DNA of 64,000 nucleotides from Microterricola gilva (GCF_004217495.1 NZ_SHLC01000001.1:3410001-3474000), one strand, 5' to 3'. Counted from the first letter of the stretch, positions 1-8,669 are shown. Notes: generated by a model not told the origin, from the sequence alone. Translations and numbers: made by a program.

Positions 1-405
1 CTGACGAATCCGCATCAGATGGAGAACTGGATAGGCACCTACACGGGTCAGCCGACGACAGGCGGGGTCAAGTTCCGGATGACGAGCGAACCCGACGCCG
101 AGTGGGAGTACGTGACGATTCTCGAGTGCGCGCCGCCGCACCGCTTCCTGGTGGAGTCGCGAGAGGGCATCGAGAAGATGCGGGTGTTCTGCCACCTCAC
201 CGAGGCGGGAGGCATGACCACGCTGACACTGGGTCAGCGGCTGCACGAGTCGAAGGATGCCGCCACGATGGGCCCGGGCTGGGACTACTACCTCGATCGG
301 CTCATCGCGTCCCGCGCCGGCCATGCGCTGCCGGAATGGGAACACTACTACCCGGCCCACTCCGGCTACTACAAGGAGCTGGAGATCCCCGCGAAGAGTG
401 CATGA
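1..405 (+). CDS. SRPBCC (AHSA1/START-like) domain protein, 5' end outside window
   Basis: The reading frame is open from base 1 (L-T-N-P-H-Q before the first Met at 19) and stops at 403-405, so this is the C-terminal part of a longer protein. The visible sequence has the alternating hydrophobic pattern and the late conserved Trp/Tyr-rich helix (GWDYYLDRL) of the polyketide cyclase/AHSA1 branch of the SRPBCC fold. These are small ligand-binding cavity proteins of often unknown substrate. The opening LTNPHQMENW resembles the usual start of the first helix of this domain, so only about 20-40 residues are probably missing. No specific ligand can be inferred. Confidence 0.75.
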   Translation: MTNPHQMENWIGTYTGQPTTGGVKFRMTSEPDAEWEYVTILECAPPHRFLVESREGIEKMRVFCHLTEAGGMTTLTLGQRLHESKDAATMGPGWDYYLDRLIASRAGHALPEWEHYYPAHSGYYKELEIPAKSA

Positions 406-553
406 GCCACCGCGCCGCCTCGCGTTGCACCTGAGCGCCCCGCGCGAAGCGGGTGTTGCGCGGCGCGTGCGCGCGGCATCCGGAGAGGCACCCGCAATAC
501 TGAGGACAGCCAGTCGGCTGCCACGAGGCGGCCGGTGACCAGGAAGGGCGTCC

Positions 554-1747
554 ATGCCTCGCGGATCTCTCGTTCATCGCGCACACAACGAACAGGGTCG
601 TGCAGCCGCGCGGAACGCGGTGGAGGGCAAGGCGCCGTCGGCGCACTCGGCCCACCTCGGCGCAGGCAGCGTGCCTCGTTCGCTGCGTCAGCGCGAGAAG
701 CCGAGCATGTTCCACACCCGCCCGCTGGTGTGGGGCTTCACCGTGACGATCGGTGTGCTCATCGCCCTGGTTCTCGCGCTCACGCTGTACAACCTCGGAT
801 CCGTGCTGATCTCGGTGTTCGCGGCGCTCTTCATCAGCCTCGGGCTCGACCCGCTGATCCGCTGGTTCCAGAAGCTCGGCATGCCGCGGGCGTGGGCGCT
901 CGTCACGGTGATCGCGCTCATCGTCGCGATGCTGGCCACGATCCTGCTGATCATCATCCCGCTGATCATCGAGCAGGTGCAGCAGATCGTGACCACGGTG
1001 CCGCAGCAGGTCGCCGCGCTCGAGAAGAGCGGCTGGTTCACCCAGCTCGATGAGAACACCGGCGGCCTCGTCGGCACGGTCGTCGACTGGGTCCAGAAGA
1101 CGATCGCCGACCCCAAGTTCTGGGCGACCGTCGGCGGCGGGGCACTCCAGGTCGGATTCGCGGTGACGAACGCGCTGAGTTCCGGCTTCTTCGTCGCGAT
1201 CCTCACCATCTGGTTCGTCGCGACGCTCGACACGATGAAGACGGCCGCCTACTCGCTCGTCGCCGCATCCAAGCGTGAGGTCTTCTCCGGCTACGCCAAC
1301 CGCATCATGGACTCGGTCGGCCGCTACCTCAGCGGAATGGTCATCCTCGCCTTCATCAACTCGGTGTTCAGCGTCATCCTGCTCAGCCTGGTCGGCGTGC
1401 ACTACGCCTTCATCATCGGCGTCGCGGTCTTCTTCATCACGCTCATCCCCCTGGTCGGAACCGTGATCACCACGGCGTTCATGACCGTGATCGCGCTCTT
1501 CGTCTCGCCGACGGCCGCGCTCATCACGCTGCTCTCCATGCTCGTCTACATGCAGGTCGAGGCGTACATCCTCACGCCGCGGGTGATGAGCAAGGCCGTG
1601 CAGGTGCCGGGCTCGATCGTGTTGATCTCGGCCCTGGCCGGTGGCACGCTCGCCGGACTCGGCGGTGCCCTCGTCGCGATCCCCGTCTCGGCCGGGATCA
1701 TCCTGCTCATCCGCGAGGTGCTGATCCCGGCCAAGCAACGGCAGTAG
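554..1747 (+). CDS. AI-2E family transporter (PerM/YdiK-like membrane protein)
   Basis: The 397-residue protein has about eight hydrophobic segments. The arrangement is typical of the AI-2E/PerM family: two N-terminal helices, a long amphipathic stretch, then a C-terminal bundle with a GALVAIPVSAGIIL-like last helix. Members were named for autoinducer-2 export, but many are Na+/H+ antiporters or have unknown substrates. The ATG at 554 follows AGGAAGGG at 541-548. A second Met at residue 52 (MFHTRPLVWGF) begins the clearly membrane-embedded part, so the first 51 polar residues may be a cytoplasmic tail or the start may lie further downstream. The gene appears monocistronic. Confidence 0.85.
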   Translation: MPRGSLVHRAHNEQGRAAARNAVEGKAPSAHSAHLGAGSVPRSLRQREKPSMFHTRPLVWGFTVTIGVLIALVLALTLYNLGSVLISVFAALFISLGLDPLIRWFQKLGMPRAWALVTVIALIVAMLATILLIIIPLIIEQVQQIVTTVPQQVAALEKSGWFTQLDENTGGLVGTVVDWVQKTIADPKFWATVGGGALQVGFAVTNALSSGFFVAILTIWFVATLDTMKTAAYSLVAASKREVFSGYANRIMDSVGRYLSGMVILAFINSVFSVILLSLVGVHYAFIIGVAVFFITLIPLVGTVITTAFMTVIALFVSPTAALITLLSMLVYMQVEAYILTPRVMSKAVQVPGSIVLISALAGGTLAGLGGALVAIPVSAGIILLIREVLIPAKQRQ

Positions 1748-2160
1748 CGGTCTACCCCCGCGCGCTCTCCCCCAGCCAGGGGAAAGACCATGGACCGATT
1801 GCTTGATCTGGTCAGGCGCTCGTCACACCGCTAGACGTCCAGCATCGTCTCGGTGACGCGAAGGCCAACCAGAGCGCCGATGTGACTGAACGGGACAGAG
1901 TAGAAGTTCCTCGCCCAGACCAGATGGGCGCTCCTGTTCACCTTGCGCGTGCATGCCCGTGCTGATCTCGAACGGCGCAGAAGGCAGCGGCGTCACTTTC
2001 TGGCGAAACTGCGTGGAAGTTCGCCGTCGTCACCCCGTAGCAAGATCCGAATACCCAAACGGGCGGCGCTATACTATAGTGATCCGAGACCTGCCGCCCG
2101 AACCGAGGCGTTCGCAGAAATTGAGCACTATCCCCCGGGAAAGTTGAGCAAGGGAGCTCC
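1748..2160. other. 413-bp intergenic region with an operator but no gene
   Basis: No ORF here has plausible protein features. The first 300 bases hold nothing recognisable. The last 100 bases carry the CTATACTATAG palindrome at 2069-2079 and a ribosome binding site (AAGGGAG, about 2150-2156) for the MFS gene at 2161. Confidence 0.7.
2069..2079. promoter_or_regulatory. Palindromic operator CTATA-C-TATAG, copy 1
   Basis: An 11-bp inverted repeat (5-bp arms around a central C) lies 82 bp before the MFS start codon. It contains TATACT, which matches a -10 box at five of six positions, so a bound protein would cover the promoter. The same core occurs at 11028 and 18785. The odd-length dyad is typical of FadR/FCD-type GntR regulators, two of which are encoded nearby (8774 and 19616). 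Confidence 0.65.
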
Positions 2161-3477
2161 ATGATCACGCAAGACGTCGCGGCGCCCTCGTCAGTACAGC
2201 TGACAGGCAATGCCACCAAAACCGAGCGTAAGAACCTTCGCGCGCTCAGCTGGGGCCACGCCCTCGAATGGTACGACTGGGCGATCTTCGGTCTGCTCTC
2301 TTCGTACCTTGGGGCCCACTTCTTCCCCGCAGACAACGAACTCGCATCGACACTGAATGCGCTCGCCGTCTTCGCCGTTGGATTCATTGCTCGCCCCATT
2401 GGCGGCATCGTCTTCGGATCCATCGCCGACCGTCTTGGCCGCCGCAAGATCATGATCTTCGCCATCGCAGCCGTGTCCTTCGGCAGCTTCGTCATCGGCG
2501 TCCTGCCGGGGTACGAGACCATCGGTGCTGCCGCGCCGATCATCGTCGTCGCCATGCGTTTGCTGCAGGGCCTGTCTGCCGGCGTCGAGGCGCCTCTCGG
2601 CACCGCCTACGCACTCGAACTGGTTCCGAACCGCCCCGGTTATGTCTCGGGCTTCTTCGGATTCTTCAACAACCTCGGAAACCTGCTCGCACCGCTGTCG
2701 ATCTTGTTCCTCACACAACTGCTCACGGGTGACAACCTCGCAGAGTGGGGCTGGCGCATTCCGTTCATCATCGGCGGACTGTTCGGTCTCATCGTGCTGT
2801 GGCTGCGCAGCACGCTGCCTGAGACGCTCGACATCGACGGCGCACGCGAAGCAAAGGCTGAGAAGAAGCAGCTCCCCTCGGTATGGGGCGACGTACGCAA
2901 GTACTGGCTGAGCGTTCTGGCCACCGTCTTCATCGTCGGTGCCATCCAGGCCTACAACTACACGTGGATCGCTGGCCTGCCCAACCTCGCGCGCGCTGCT
3001 TTCCAGGAAGACCCAGCCGCTGTTTTCGCCATCACCACCGGCTTCGGAATCTTCATGACTCTTGGCGCACTGTTCCTCAGCAAGGTTCTTGACCGTTTCG
3101 CGATGTCAAAGGTCTTCGTCGTCGCTCGCGTCCTGGCAATTCCGACGATCTTCCTGTCATTGCTCTACACACAGCCCGGCATCGAAACCTTCGCAGGGGT
3201 CATGTTCGGTGGCGCGATCGTGTTGCTTCTCAACATGACGATCTTCGTCACGGTCTCCAACTCGCTGCTGCCCCAACACATCCGCGGCACGGGTCTCGGC
3301 CTCGGCTACGGCTTCGGCGTTGCGCTCTTCGGTGGCACCGCTTCGTACCTGCTGCTGTGGCTGCAGGGCGAGGGCATGTTCTGGATGTTCCCGGTATACA
3401 TCGCCGCCCTGTGCGCAATCAGCGTGGTTCTGTACCTCGTAGCCAAGAAGCGCAACGGCATCTTCGTCGGTAAGTAG
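2161..3477 (+). CDS. MFS transporter (MHS-like), first paralogue
   Basis: The protein has 438 residues and about 12 membrane segments. The MFS loop signature GSIADRLGRR is at residues 86-95, and HALEWYDW at 33-40 is typical of the metabolite:H+ symporter branch. It probably imports an organic substrate with protons. It is followed by a nucleoside hydrolase and a cytidine deaminase on the same strand, so a nucleoside is the most likely substrate. A close paralogue is encoded at 9648-10967; long blocks such as VRKYWLSVLA.VFIVGA.QAYNYTW match almost residue for residue. The start has a good ribosome site (AAGGGAG, about 5-nt spacing). By eye the operon is less G+C rich than its surroundings. Confidence 0.85.
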   Translation: MITQDVAAPSSVQLTGNATKTERKNLRALSWGHALEWYDWAIFGLLSSYLGAHFFPADNELASTLNALAVFAVGFIARPIGGIVFGSIADRLGRRKIMIFAIAAVSFGSFVIGVLPGYETIGAAAPIIVVAMRLLQGLSAGVEAPLGTAYALELVPNRPGYVSGFFGFFNNLGNLLAPLSILFLTQLLTGDNLAEWGWRIPFIIGGLFGLIVLWLRSTLPETLDIDGAREAKAEKKQLPSVWGDVRKYWLSVLATVFIVGAIQAYNYTWIAGLPNLARAAFQEDPAAVFAITTGFGIFMTLGALFLSKVLDRFAMSKVFVVARVLAIPTIFLSLLYTQPGIETFAGVMFGGAIVLLLNMTIFVTVSNSLLPQHIRGTGLGLGYGFGVALFGGTASYLLLWLQGEGMFWMFPVYIAALCAISVVLYLVAKKRNGIFVGK

Positions 3478-3484
3478 TCCGACT

Positions 3485-3531
3485 CTCTGCGCGATACCGG
3501 CAACGTCGGCAACGGTGCCGGTATCGCAGAG
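3485..3531 (+). terminator. Strong intercistronic hairpin
   Basis: Arms CTCTGC-(GC)-GATACCGGCA (3485-3502) and TGCCGGTATC-GCAGAG (3516-3531) pair over 16 bp with a 2-nt bulge and a 13-nt loop. There is no U-tract, and the next gene follows in 40 bp. It may therefore be a partial terminator or an mRNA-stabilising element that sets transporter versus enzyme levels. Confidence 0.6.
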
Positions 3532-3570
3532 GTTCCCCACTGACACAGGCACCATAGAAAGAACGGAACC

Positions 3571-4527
3571 ATGGAACGCTTCATCATTGACACTGACCCC
3601 GGCATCGACGACGCCGGCGCACTGTTCTGGGCACTCGCAACGGACAAGTTCCACGTCGAGGCGCTCACCACCGTCTTCGGGAACGTAAACGTTCAGAAGG
3701 CAACCGCCAACGCACGGAAGATCACACACCTGTCGGGTCGCCCTGACTTGCCGATTTGGGTTGGCGCTCCCCGCCCTCTCGTCGGGGAGCCGAACTTCGC
3801 CGAGCACATTCACCGCCCAAGCGGCGTTGGGTACTGGGAGTACCCCGATCCGGCTCCCGGCACTGATGGCCCAACCGAGGCCGTGCAGAAGATGATCGAC
3901 CTCGTCATGTCAAACCCGGGCGAGATCAGCATCATGGCGCTCGCACCGCTCACGAACGTCGCTCTCGCGATCTCGTTGGAGCCGAAGTTTGCTGAGAACG
4001 TCCGTCGCATCATCTACATGGGTGGAGCAGCTCTCACGTGGGGCAACGCCTCTCCTGTTGCCAGCGCGAACATCTTCAACGATCCTGAAGCTGCCGAAAT
4101 CGTCGTGCAATCTGGTGCGAAGCTGACACAGGTCGGTCTTGACGTGTGCCGCAAGTTCTCGGTCACCCCTGACCGGGTAGAGAAGCTGTGGGCATCAGGT
4201 TCACCCATGGGCCGCGCCCTGTGCGAAATGATCGGCTACCCCGACCGCCACCAGGACACCACTGAGATGCCAGAGTGGAAGTCAGAAGGCATGCACCTGA
4301 ACGATGTTCCATGCATTGCCTACGCCATCAACCCGGACTGGTTCCAGGTGCGTCATCTGCGCGTCGATGTTGAACTGGACGGCAAGCACACCCGCGGACA
4401 GACAGTCGTGCAGATGATCGACCGTTGGGGCGGTGTCCCCAACGTTGATGTGTTGCTGGACATTGACGCGGCAGCCGTGGCAGACGCGCTCGTCGAGTCC
4501 GTCACCGCTTTCGGAACCAGGAACTAG
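3571..4527 (+). CDS. Nucleoside hydrolase (IunH/RihA-C family), first paralogue
   Basis: The 318-residue protein begins with the Asp cluster that defines the family (DTDPGIDDA, residues 7-15) and binds Ca2+ and the ribose hydroxyls. The usual MALAPLTNVALA and GGA segments follow. Members hydrolyse the N-glycosidic bond of purine or pyrimidine nucleosides in the cytosol. The pairing with a transporter and cytidine deaminase supports nucleoside salvage, perhaps of pyrimidines, but specificity cannot be read from sequence. Length is normal for the family. A strong hairpin lies on each side of the gene. Confidence 0.9.
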   Translation: MERFIIDTDPGIDDAGALFWALATDKFHVEALTTVFGNVNVQKATANARKITHLSGRPDLPIWVGAPRPLVGEPNFAEHIHRPSGVGYWEYPDPAPGTDGPTEAVQKMIDLVMSNPGEISIMALAPLTNVALAISLEPKFAENVRRIIYMGGAALTWGNASPVASANIFNDPEAAEIVVQSGAKLTQVGLDVCRKFSVTPDRVEKLWASGSPMGRALCEMIGYPDRHQDTTEMPEWKSEGMHLNDVPCIAYAINPDWFQVRHLRVDVELDGKHTRGQTVVQMIDRWGGVPNVDVLLDIDAAAVADALVESVTAFGTRN

Positions 4528-4568
4528 TGCGACGGACTGCTGCCCGCTCTGAGCGCGGCCAGCAGTGA

Positions 4569-4607
4569 AAGCCTTCGGCCGTGGGTATTGGACACGGTCG
4601 AAGGCTT
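4569..4607 (+). terminator. Second intercistronic hairpin
   Basis: AAGCCTTCGGCCGTG (4569-4583) pairs with CACGGTCGAAGGCTT (4593-4607): 15 pairs including one G-U, with a 9-nt loop, followed by CGTCTTTGTCC. It lies between the nucleoside hydrolase and the cytidine deaminase start at 4642. It is a possible terminator, or a stability element within the operon. Confidence 0.6.
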
Positions 4608-4641
4608 CGTCTTTGTCCCGTGTATTCGGAAAGGTACGACT

Positions 4642-5061
4642 ATGACTCAAGATCTCCTCCCCACAGACACGGAACTCGTCGAGGCCGCCGCGGCCCTCCT
4701 GTCTCGCGTGCACGATCCAGGCGCCGTTCGGGTTGCCGCCGCTGCACGCGGCATCTCGGGAGCCGTGTATCTCGGCGTGAGTCTCGCCACCCCGCGCGTC
4801 AAAGTGTGTGCTGAAAGCAGCGCGGTCGCCAACGCGAAAATCGGCGGCGACGAAGCCATCACCACGATCGTTTCTGTCGGGCTCGGGGTTGACGATGTTC
4901 CGCACGTCATCAACCCGTGCGGGGTGTGCCGTGAACTGATCCCGAAGTTTGGTCAGGATCTGCGTGTCCTCATCGACACGGGGGACGGTGTCGTCGCCGC
5001 AGTGACCCCCGTCGAACTCCTGCCTATGCCGTGGATCCGCGCTCGCTCCTACGACGACTAA
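4642..5061 (+). CDS. Cytidine deaminase family protein
   Basis: The protein has 139 residues. The zinc/catalytic signature is C-A-E at residues 56-58 and P-C-G-V-C at 92-96, so Cys56, Cys93 and Cys96 would bind zinc and Glu58 would shuttle the proton. Family members deaminate cytidine or deoxycytidine; blasticidin-type deaminases share the same short architecture. GGAAAGG at 4628-4634 marks the ATG at 4642. The longer in-frame reading from 4588 starts inside a hairpin and is rejected. Operon position after transporter and nucleoside hydrolase suggests salvage of cytosine nucleosides. Confidence 0.85.
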   Translation: MTQDLLPTDTELVEAAAALLSRVHDPGAVRVAAAARGISGAVYLGVSLATPRVKVCAESSAVANAKIGGDEAITTIVSVGLGVDDVPHVINPCGVCRELIPKFGQDLRVLIDTGDGVVAAVTPVELLPMPWIRARSYDD

Positions 5062-5146
5062 AGAGGCACAACTAGCGGGTTTCGCCGCCTGCTCGTCTCG
5101 CGCGGTTGATTCGGTCGCTGGCGCTCCCCCGAGCCAACCGGAGTGA

Positions 5147-7450
5147 TCAGGCGGCGGGGGCGAGGCGGGCGGGGTCGAGGCTGACCTGGCGCAGCAGCTG
5201 GGCGTTCAGCGCCACCACGATCGTCGAGAGCGACATCAACACGGCGCCGGCCGCCGGCGAGAGCACGAAGCCGACCCCGGCCAGCACGCCGGCGGCCAGC
5301 GGCACCGAGACGATGTTGTAGCCGGCCGCCCAGACCAGGTTCTGGATCATCTTGCGGTAGCTCGCATGTGAGAGCTCGATGATCGAGAGCACCGCACGGG
5401 GGTCGTTGGCGGCCAGCACAACACCGGCGGACTCGACGGCCACGTCGGTTCCGGCCCCGATCGCGATGCCGACATCCGCGCGGGCGAGCGCCGGGGCGTC
5501 GTTCACGCCGTCGCCGACCATGGCGACCGTGAGCCCGCGCTTCTGCAGCGCCGCCACGTGGGCGTCCTTGTCGCCGGGCAGCACCTCGGCGAACACCTCG
5601 TCGATACCGAGGTCGGCGCCGACGGCATCCGCCACCTGTTGGGCGTCCCCGGTGATCATGGCCACGCGGATGCCGCGGCGGTGCAGCGCCGCGATGGCAT
5701 CCTGTGACTCGGCGCGCACCGCATCCTGCAGGGCAAAAGCGCCGAGCACGGCCTGGCCGTCGGCACTCCCGGCGGCGCGCACGAGGTAAAGCACGGAGGC
5801 ACCGCGGGCCTTCCACGCATCGACCGACCCCCGGATGGCATCGGGGGCGGCGATGGAGTCGGCCTCGAGCAGGCGCGGGCCACCGACGGCGTAGTCGTCA
5901 CCGTCGACGCGGGCACGCACGCCCACGCCGGTGTAGGAACGGAACTCGGTGACCTGCCCGAAGCGCGCACCGACCGGGGTACCGGCTGCGTCCGCCACGA
6001 CAGTTGCGTGGTGCGCATCGGCGAGCGCGGCCGCGACGATCGCGCGGGCGACCGGGTGCTCGCTGGACTGCTCAGTCGCCGCCGCCAGGCGCAGCACCTC
6101 GCTACGCGTCTGCCCGTCGGCCACGGCGACGTCGCTCACGGCGTGCTCGCCTCGGGTGAGCGTTCCTGTCTTGTCGAAGAGCACGACGTCGATGTGGCGC
6201 ATGCGCTCGAGGGCGAGGCGGTCCTTCACGAGCACGCCGGCCCTGGCCGCACGCTCGGTCGAGATCGCGATCACCAGCGGGATCGCGAGCCCGAGGGCGT
6301 GCGGGCAGGCGATGACGAGCACCGTGACGGTGCGGGTGATGGCGTCATCCGGGCTGCCGAGGAGCATCCAGACGATGAAGGTCACGAGGCCGGCAGCGGC
6401 GGCGAAGTAGAACAGCAGCGCCGCCGCACGGTCGGCGAGGGCCTGCGCGCGCGAACCGGAGGCCTGGGCCTCGGCGACGAGCCGCTGGATGCCGGCGAGC
6501 GCCGTGGCGTCGCCGACGGCGGTCACCCGCACCCGGATCGCGCTGTCGGTGGCGACGGTCCCGGCCACGACGGTGTCGCCGAGGCTGCGCGGCACGGCCG
6601 CGGACTCCCCCGTGATCATCGACTCGTCGACCTCGGCCGCCCCGTCAACGATCACACCGTCGGCCGGCACGCGCGCACCGGAGCGCACGAGCACGACATC
6701 GCCTGCGGCGAGTTCGCCGATCGGCACCTCGCTGATCGCGTTGCCGGTGATAGCTCCTTCGATCCGTTCGGCGGTGTCGGGCAGCAGGGCCGCGAGGGCG
6801 TCGAGGGCACCGGATGCCGCACCGAGCGCCCGCATCTCGATCCAGTGCCCGAGCAGCATGATCACGATGAGCAGCGCGAGCTCCCACCAGAAGTCGAGCT
6901 CGAGGCCGAGACCGAGGCTCGTGGCCCAGGAGGCGATGAAGGCGACGCTGATCGCCATCGCGATCAGCGTCATCATGCCTGGCTGCCTGGAGCGCAGCTC
7001 GCGCACGGCGCCCTGCAGGAACGGCATGCCGCCGTAGAAGAAGATCACCGTGCCGAGGACCGGCGGGATCCAGGTGGATCCGGGGAACTCGGGCAGGTGG
7101 TAGCCGAGCAGGTGCGCCACCATCGGGCTGAAGAAGACGACCGGAATGGAGAGCGCAAGGCTCCACCAGAATTTGTCACGGAACATCGCGACGCTGTGCC
7201 CGGCGTGGCTGCTCCCACTATGCCCGGCATGGCTGTGCACGGCGTGGTCGTCGTCCGACCCGTGGCCGGCGTGACCGGCGTGGTTCACGTTCCCGGTCTG
7301 ATGCCCGGCGTGCACATCAGGGTCCGCGTGATCGAGGTGGCCGGCGTGCCCACTGTGATCGGCGTGCCCACCCCTGTCGTGACCGCTCGACGCCTGGCCG
7401 GCGTGCCCGTCGTGGCCGCCAGCCGCGGTGCGCTGATTCTCGTTGTGCAT
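5147..7450 (-). CDS. copB: P1B-type heavy-metal ATPase with CPH motif and His-rich N-terminus (CopB-like)
   Basis: The 767-residue protein exports metal across the membrane using ATP. The first ~110 residues are a His/Gly-rich stretch with many HAGH-like units and no Cys-x-x-Cys domain. The membrane motif is Cys-Pro-His at 382-384, which marks the P1B-3 (CopB) branch linked to Cu2+/Cu+ or Ag+ export. The phosphorylation site DKTGTLT begins at Asp426, the HP motif is in SEHPVARA, and the GDGVNDAPAL hinge is present. The start at 7450 has GGAAGG upstream. The longer frame to 7582 crosses the copper box and is unlikely. Expression is probably induced by copper through the operator at 7484-7500. 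Confidence 0.9.
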   Translation of the reverse strand: MHNENQRTAAGGHDGHAGQASSGHDRGGHADHSGHAGHLDHADPDVHAGHQTGNVNHAGHAGHGSDDDHAVHSHAGHSGSSHAGHSVAMFRDKFWWSLALSIPVVFFSPMVAHLLGYHLPEFPGSTWIPPVLGTVIFFYGGMPFLQGAVRELRSRQPGMMTLIAMAISVAFIASWATSLGLGLELDFWWELALLIVIMLLGHWIEMRALGAASGALDALAALLPDTAERIEGAITGNAISEVPIGELAAGDVVLVRSGARVPADGVIVDGAAEVDESMITGESAAVPRSLGDTVVAGTVATDSAIRVRVTAVGDATALAGIQRLVAEAQASGSRAQALADRAAALLFYFAAAAGLVTFIVWMLLGSPDDAITRTVTVLVIACPHALGLAIPLVIAISTERAARAGVLVKDRLALERMRHIDVVLFDKTGTLTRGEHAVSDVAVADGQTRSEVLRLAAATEQSSEHPVARAIVAAALADAHHATVVADAAGTPVGARFGQVTEFRSYTGVGVRARVDGDDYAVGGPRLLEADSIAAPDAIRGSVDAWKARGASVLYLVRAAGSADGQAVLGAFALQDAVRAESQDAIAALHRRGIRVAMITGDAQQVADAVGADLGIDEVFAEVLPGDKDAHVAALQKRGLTVAMVGDGVNDAPALARADVGIAIGAGTDVAVESAGVVLAANDPRAVLSIIELSHASYRKMIQNLVWAAGYNIVSVPLAAGVLAGVGFVLSPAAGAVLMSLSTIVVALNAQLLRQVSLDPARLAPAA

Positions 7451-7483
7451 GCTGCAATGCCTTCCGTCAGTCACCCCAACCCT

Positions 7484-7500
7484 ATACCCCAGTGGGGTAT
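7484..7500. promoter_or_regulatory. CsoR/RicR-like copper operator
   Basis: ATACCCC-AGT-GGGGTAT is a perfect 7-bp inverted repeat with a 3-bp spacer, 33 bp before the copB start. It has the G-tract palindrome form known for CsoR/RicR copper-sensing repressors. No csoR gene is visible in the window, so the regulator would act in trans. Confidence 0.75.
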
Positions 7501-7600
7501 TCCCGTCCAGCCCTCGTGTGCATTGCCGCCCGGCCACAGCACCCGAGGGCGCCAGCGGCGACGCCACTCTTCGCGCCGCCATCCGCTCGCCCGGCCCGTC

Positions 7601-7628
7601 TTGACAGTCGTAAAGAATCGAATATTAT
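7601..7628 (+). promoter_or_regulatory. Predicted sigma-70 type promoter of the BtpA/SgcQ gene
   Basis: TTGACA (7601-7606), a 16-bp spacer and TATTAT (7623-7628) form a near-consensus promoter in an otherwise G+C-rich region, about 150 bp before the start at 7786. Confidence 0.6.
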
Positions 7629-7632
7629 TTGA
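7618..7632. promoter_or_regulatory. Imperfect palindrome over the -10 box (candidate GntR operator)
   Basis: TCGAATA-T-TATTTGA has 7-bp arms with one mismatch around a single central base. This is the same odd-length layout (ATA-N-TAT core) as the CTATACTATAG sites. It overlaps the predicted -10 element, so binding would block transcription of 7786. Assignment to the same regulator is an inference. Confidence 0.4.
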
Positions 7633-7785
7633 AGTGTCGCCGAATGAGGTCGCGGATCGCGTCTCGTTCACACCTCATTTCGCGGCGCCCGATGCAGCTC
7701 GCAGAGGGCACTGGCACAACGTCAAAGCAGATGTTCGCAGTCAACGCGTGCTGATGCTCCGACCACTTTTGTAAGGAGAAATCAC

Positions 7786-8622
7786 ATGAGCAACCCCTAC
7801 CTCCAGCGCTTCACCGGCGTCTTCGCCGACAAGGCCCCCGTGATCGGCATGGTCCACATGTATGCGCTTCCCGGAGCCCCTGGCTACTCCGGAGACCTGA
7901 ACGACGTCATCGACCGCGCTGTCGCAGACGCGACGTCACTCGCAGAGGGTGGCGTCGACGCACTGCTCGTCGAGAACTTCCACGACTACCCCTTCTACCC
8001 GGTCACCATCGAGCCGGAGACCGTCGCCGCCGCGGCCGTCGTCGCCCGCGAGGTCGCCCGCCACACCGACCTCCCGCTCGGCATCAACATCCTCCGCAAC
8101 TCCTGGAAGGCATCACTCGGCATCGCAGCAGCGGTGGACGCCCAGTTCATCCGGCTCAACATCCTCACGGATGCCTCGGTGACCGACCAGGGCATCATCA
8201 ACAGCGAGGCGCACCTCGTGGCCCGCTACAAGAAGAGCATCGGCGGCGAGCACATCCTCACCCTCGCCGACCTGCTCACCAAGCACGCCCGCCCGATCGT
8301 CGAGCGCCCGGTCGGCGTCATCGCCGCCGACATGCTGCACCGCGGCGGCGCGGACGCCATCATCCTCGCCGGTGACGACACGAGCATGCCGCCGAGCCTT
8401 GACCGCCTGCGCCAGGTCAAGGACGCCATCCCGGACGCCCCGGTCATCCTCGGCTCGGGCATGACCGCGCAGCACGCCGCCACCTACGCCGAGGTCGCCG
8501 ACGGCGCCGTGTTCGGCTACGGCTCCAAGCCCGACCGCAACATGGACCTGCCGGCCAGCACCGAGCTGGCCCGCGAGTTCGTGGGACTGTGGCGCGGTGG
8601 CAAGGAGAAGAAGGCCGCGTAG
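7786..8622 (+). CDS. BtpA/SgcQ family protein
   Basis: The 278-residue predicted TIM-barrel protein belongs to the BtpA/SgcQ family. Recognisable blocks are the N-terminal VIGMVHMYALPGAP segment, VDALLVENFHDYPF near residues 59-72, and the late glycine-rich VILGSGMT segment. BtpA was named for a role in photosystem I biogenesis, and SgcQ sits in an E. coli sugar operon; a general enzymatic reaction is not settled. Here it has its own strong promoter, a clear AAGGAG site, and is followed by a terminator and a GntR regulator. It may act on a sugar or sugar phosphate of the neighbouring pathway, but this is a guess from position. Confidence 0.8.
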   Translation: MSNPYLQRFTGVFADKAPVIGMVHMYALPGAPGYSGDLNDVIDRAVADATSLAEGGVDALLVENFHDYPFYPVTIEPETVAAAAVVAREVARHTDLPLGINILRNSWKASLGIAAAVDAQFIRLNILTDASVTDQGIINSEAHLVARYKKSIGGEHILTLADLLTKHARPIVERPVGVIAADMLHRGGADAIILAGDDTSMPPSLDRLRQVKDAIPDAPVILGSGMTAQHAATYAEVADGAVFGYGSKPDRNMDLPASTELAREFVGLWRGGKEKKAA

Positions 8623-8633
8623 CAACCGAACGA

Positions 8634-8669
8634 CCGTTGGGCCCGCGCCATCCGACGCGGGCCCAACGG
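8634..8669 (+). terminator. Hairpin after the BtpA/SgcQ gene
   Basis: CCGTTGGGCCCGCG (8634-8647) pairs perfectly with CGCGGGCCCAACGG (8656-8669) around an 8-nt loop, just after the stop at 8622. It lacks a U-run, as is common in actinobacteria. Confidence 0.75.

Noticed and set aside
302-1738. A 478-residue minus-strand frame opposite the AI-2E gene
   Set aside because: Composition is almost only Asp/Glu/Arg/Gln/His, typical of an antisense reading of a membrane protein.
1943-2164. Small ORFs overlapping the first operator region
   Set aside because: Arg-rich, no domain, and they overlap the promoter and operator of the MFS gene.
6008-7774. A 588-residue plus-strand frame opposite copB
   Set aside because: It mirrors the CopB coding frame, contains low-complexity charged sequence and crosses the copper operator.
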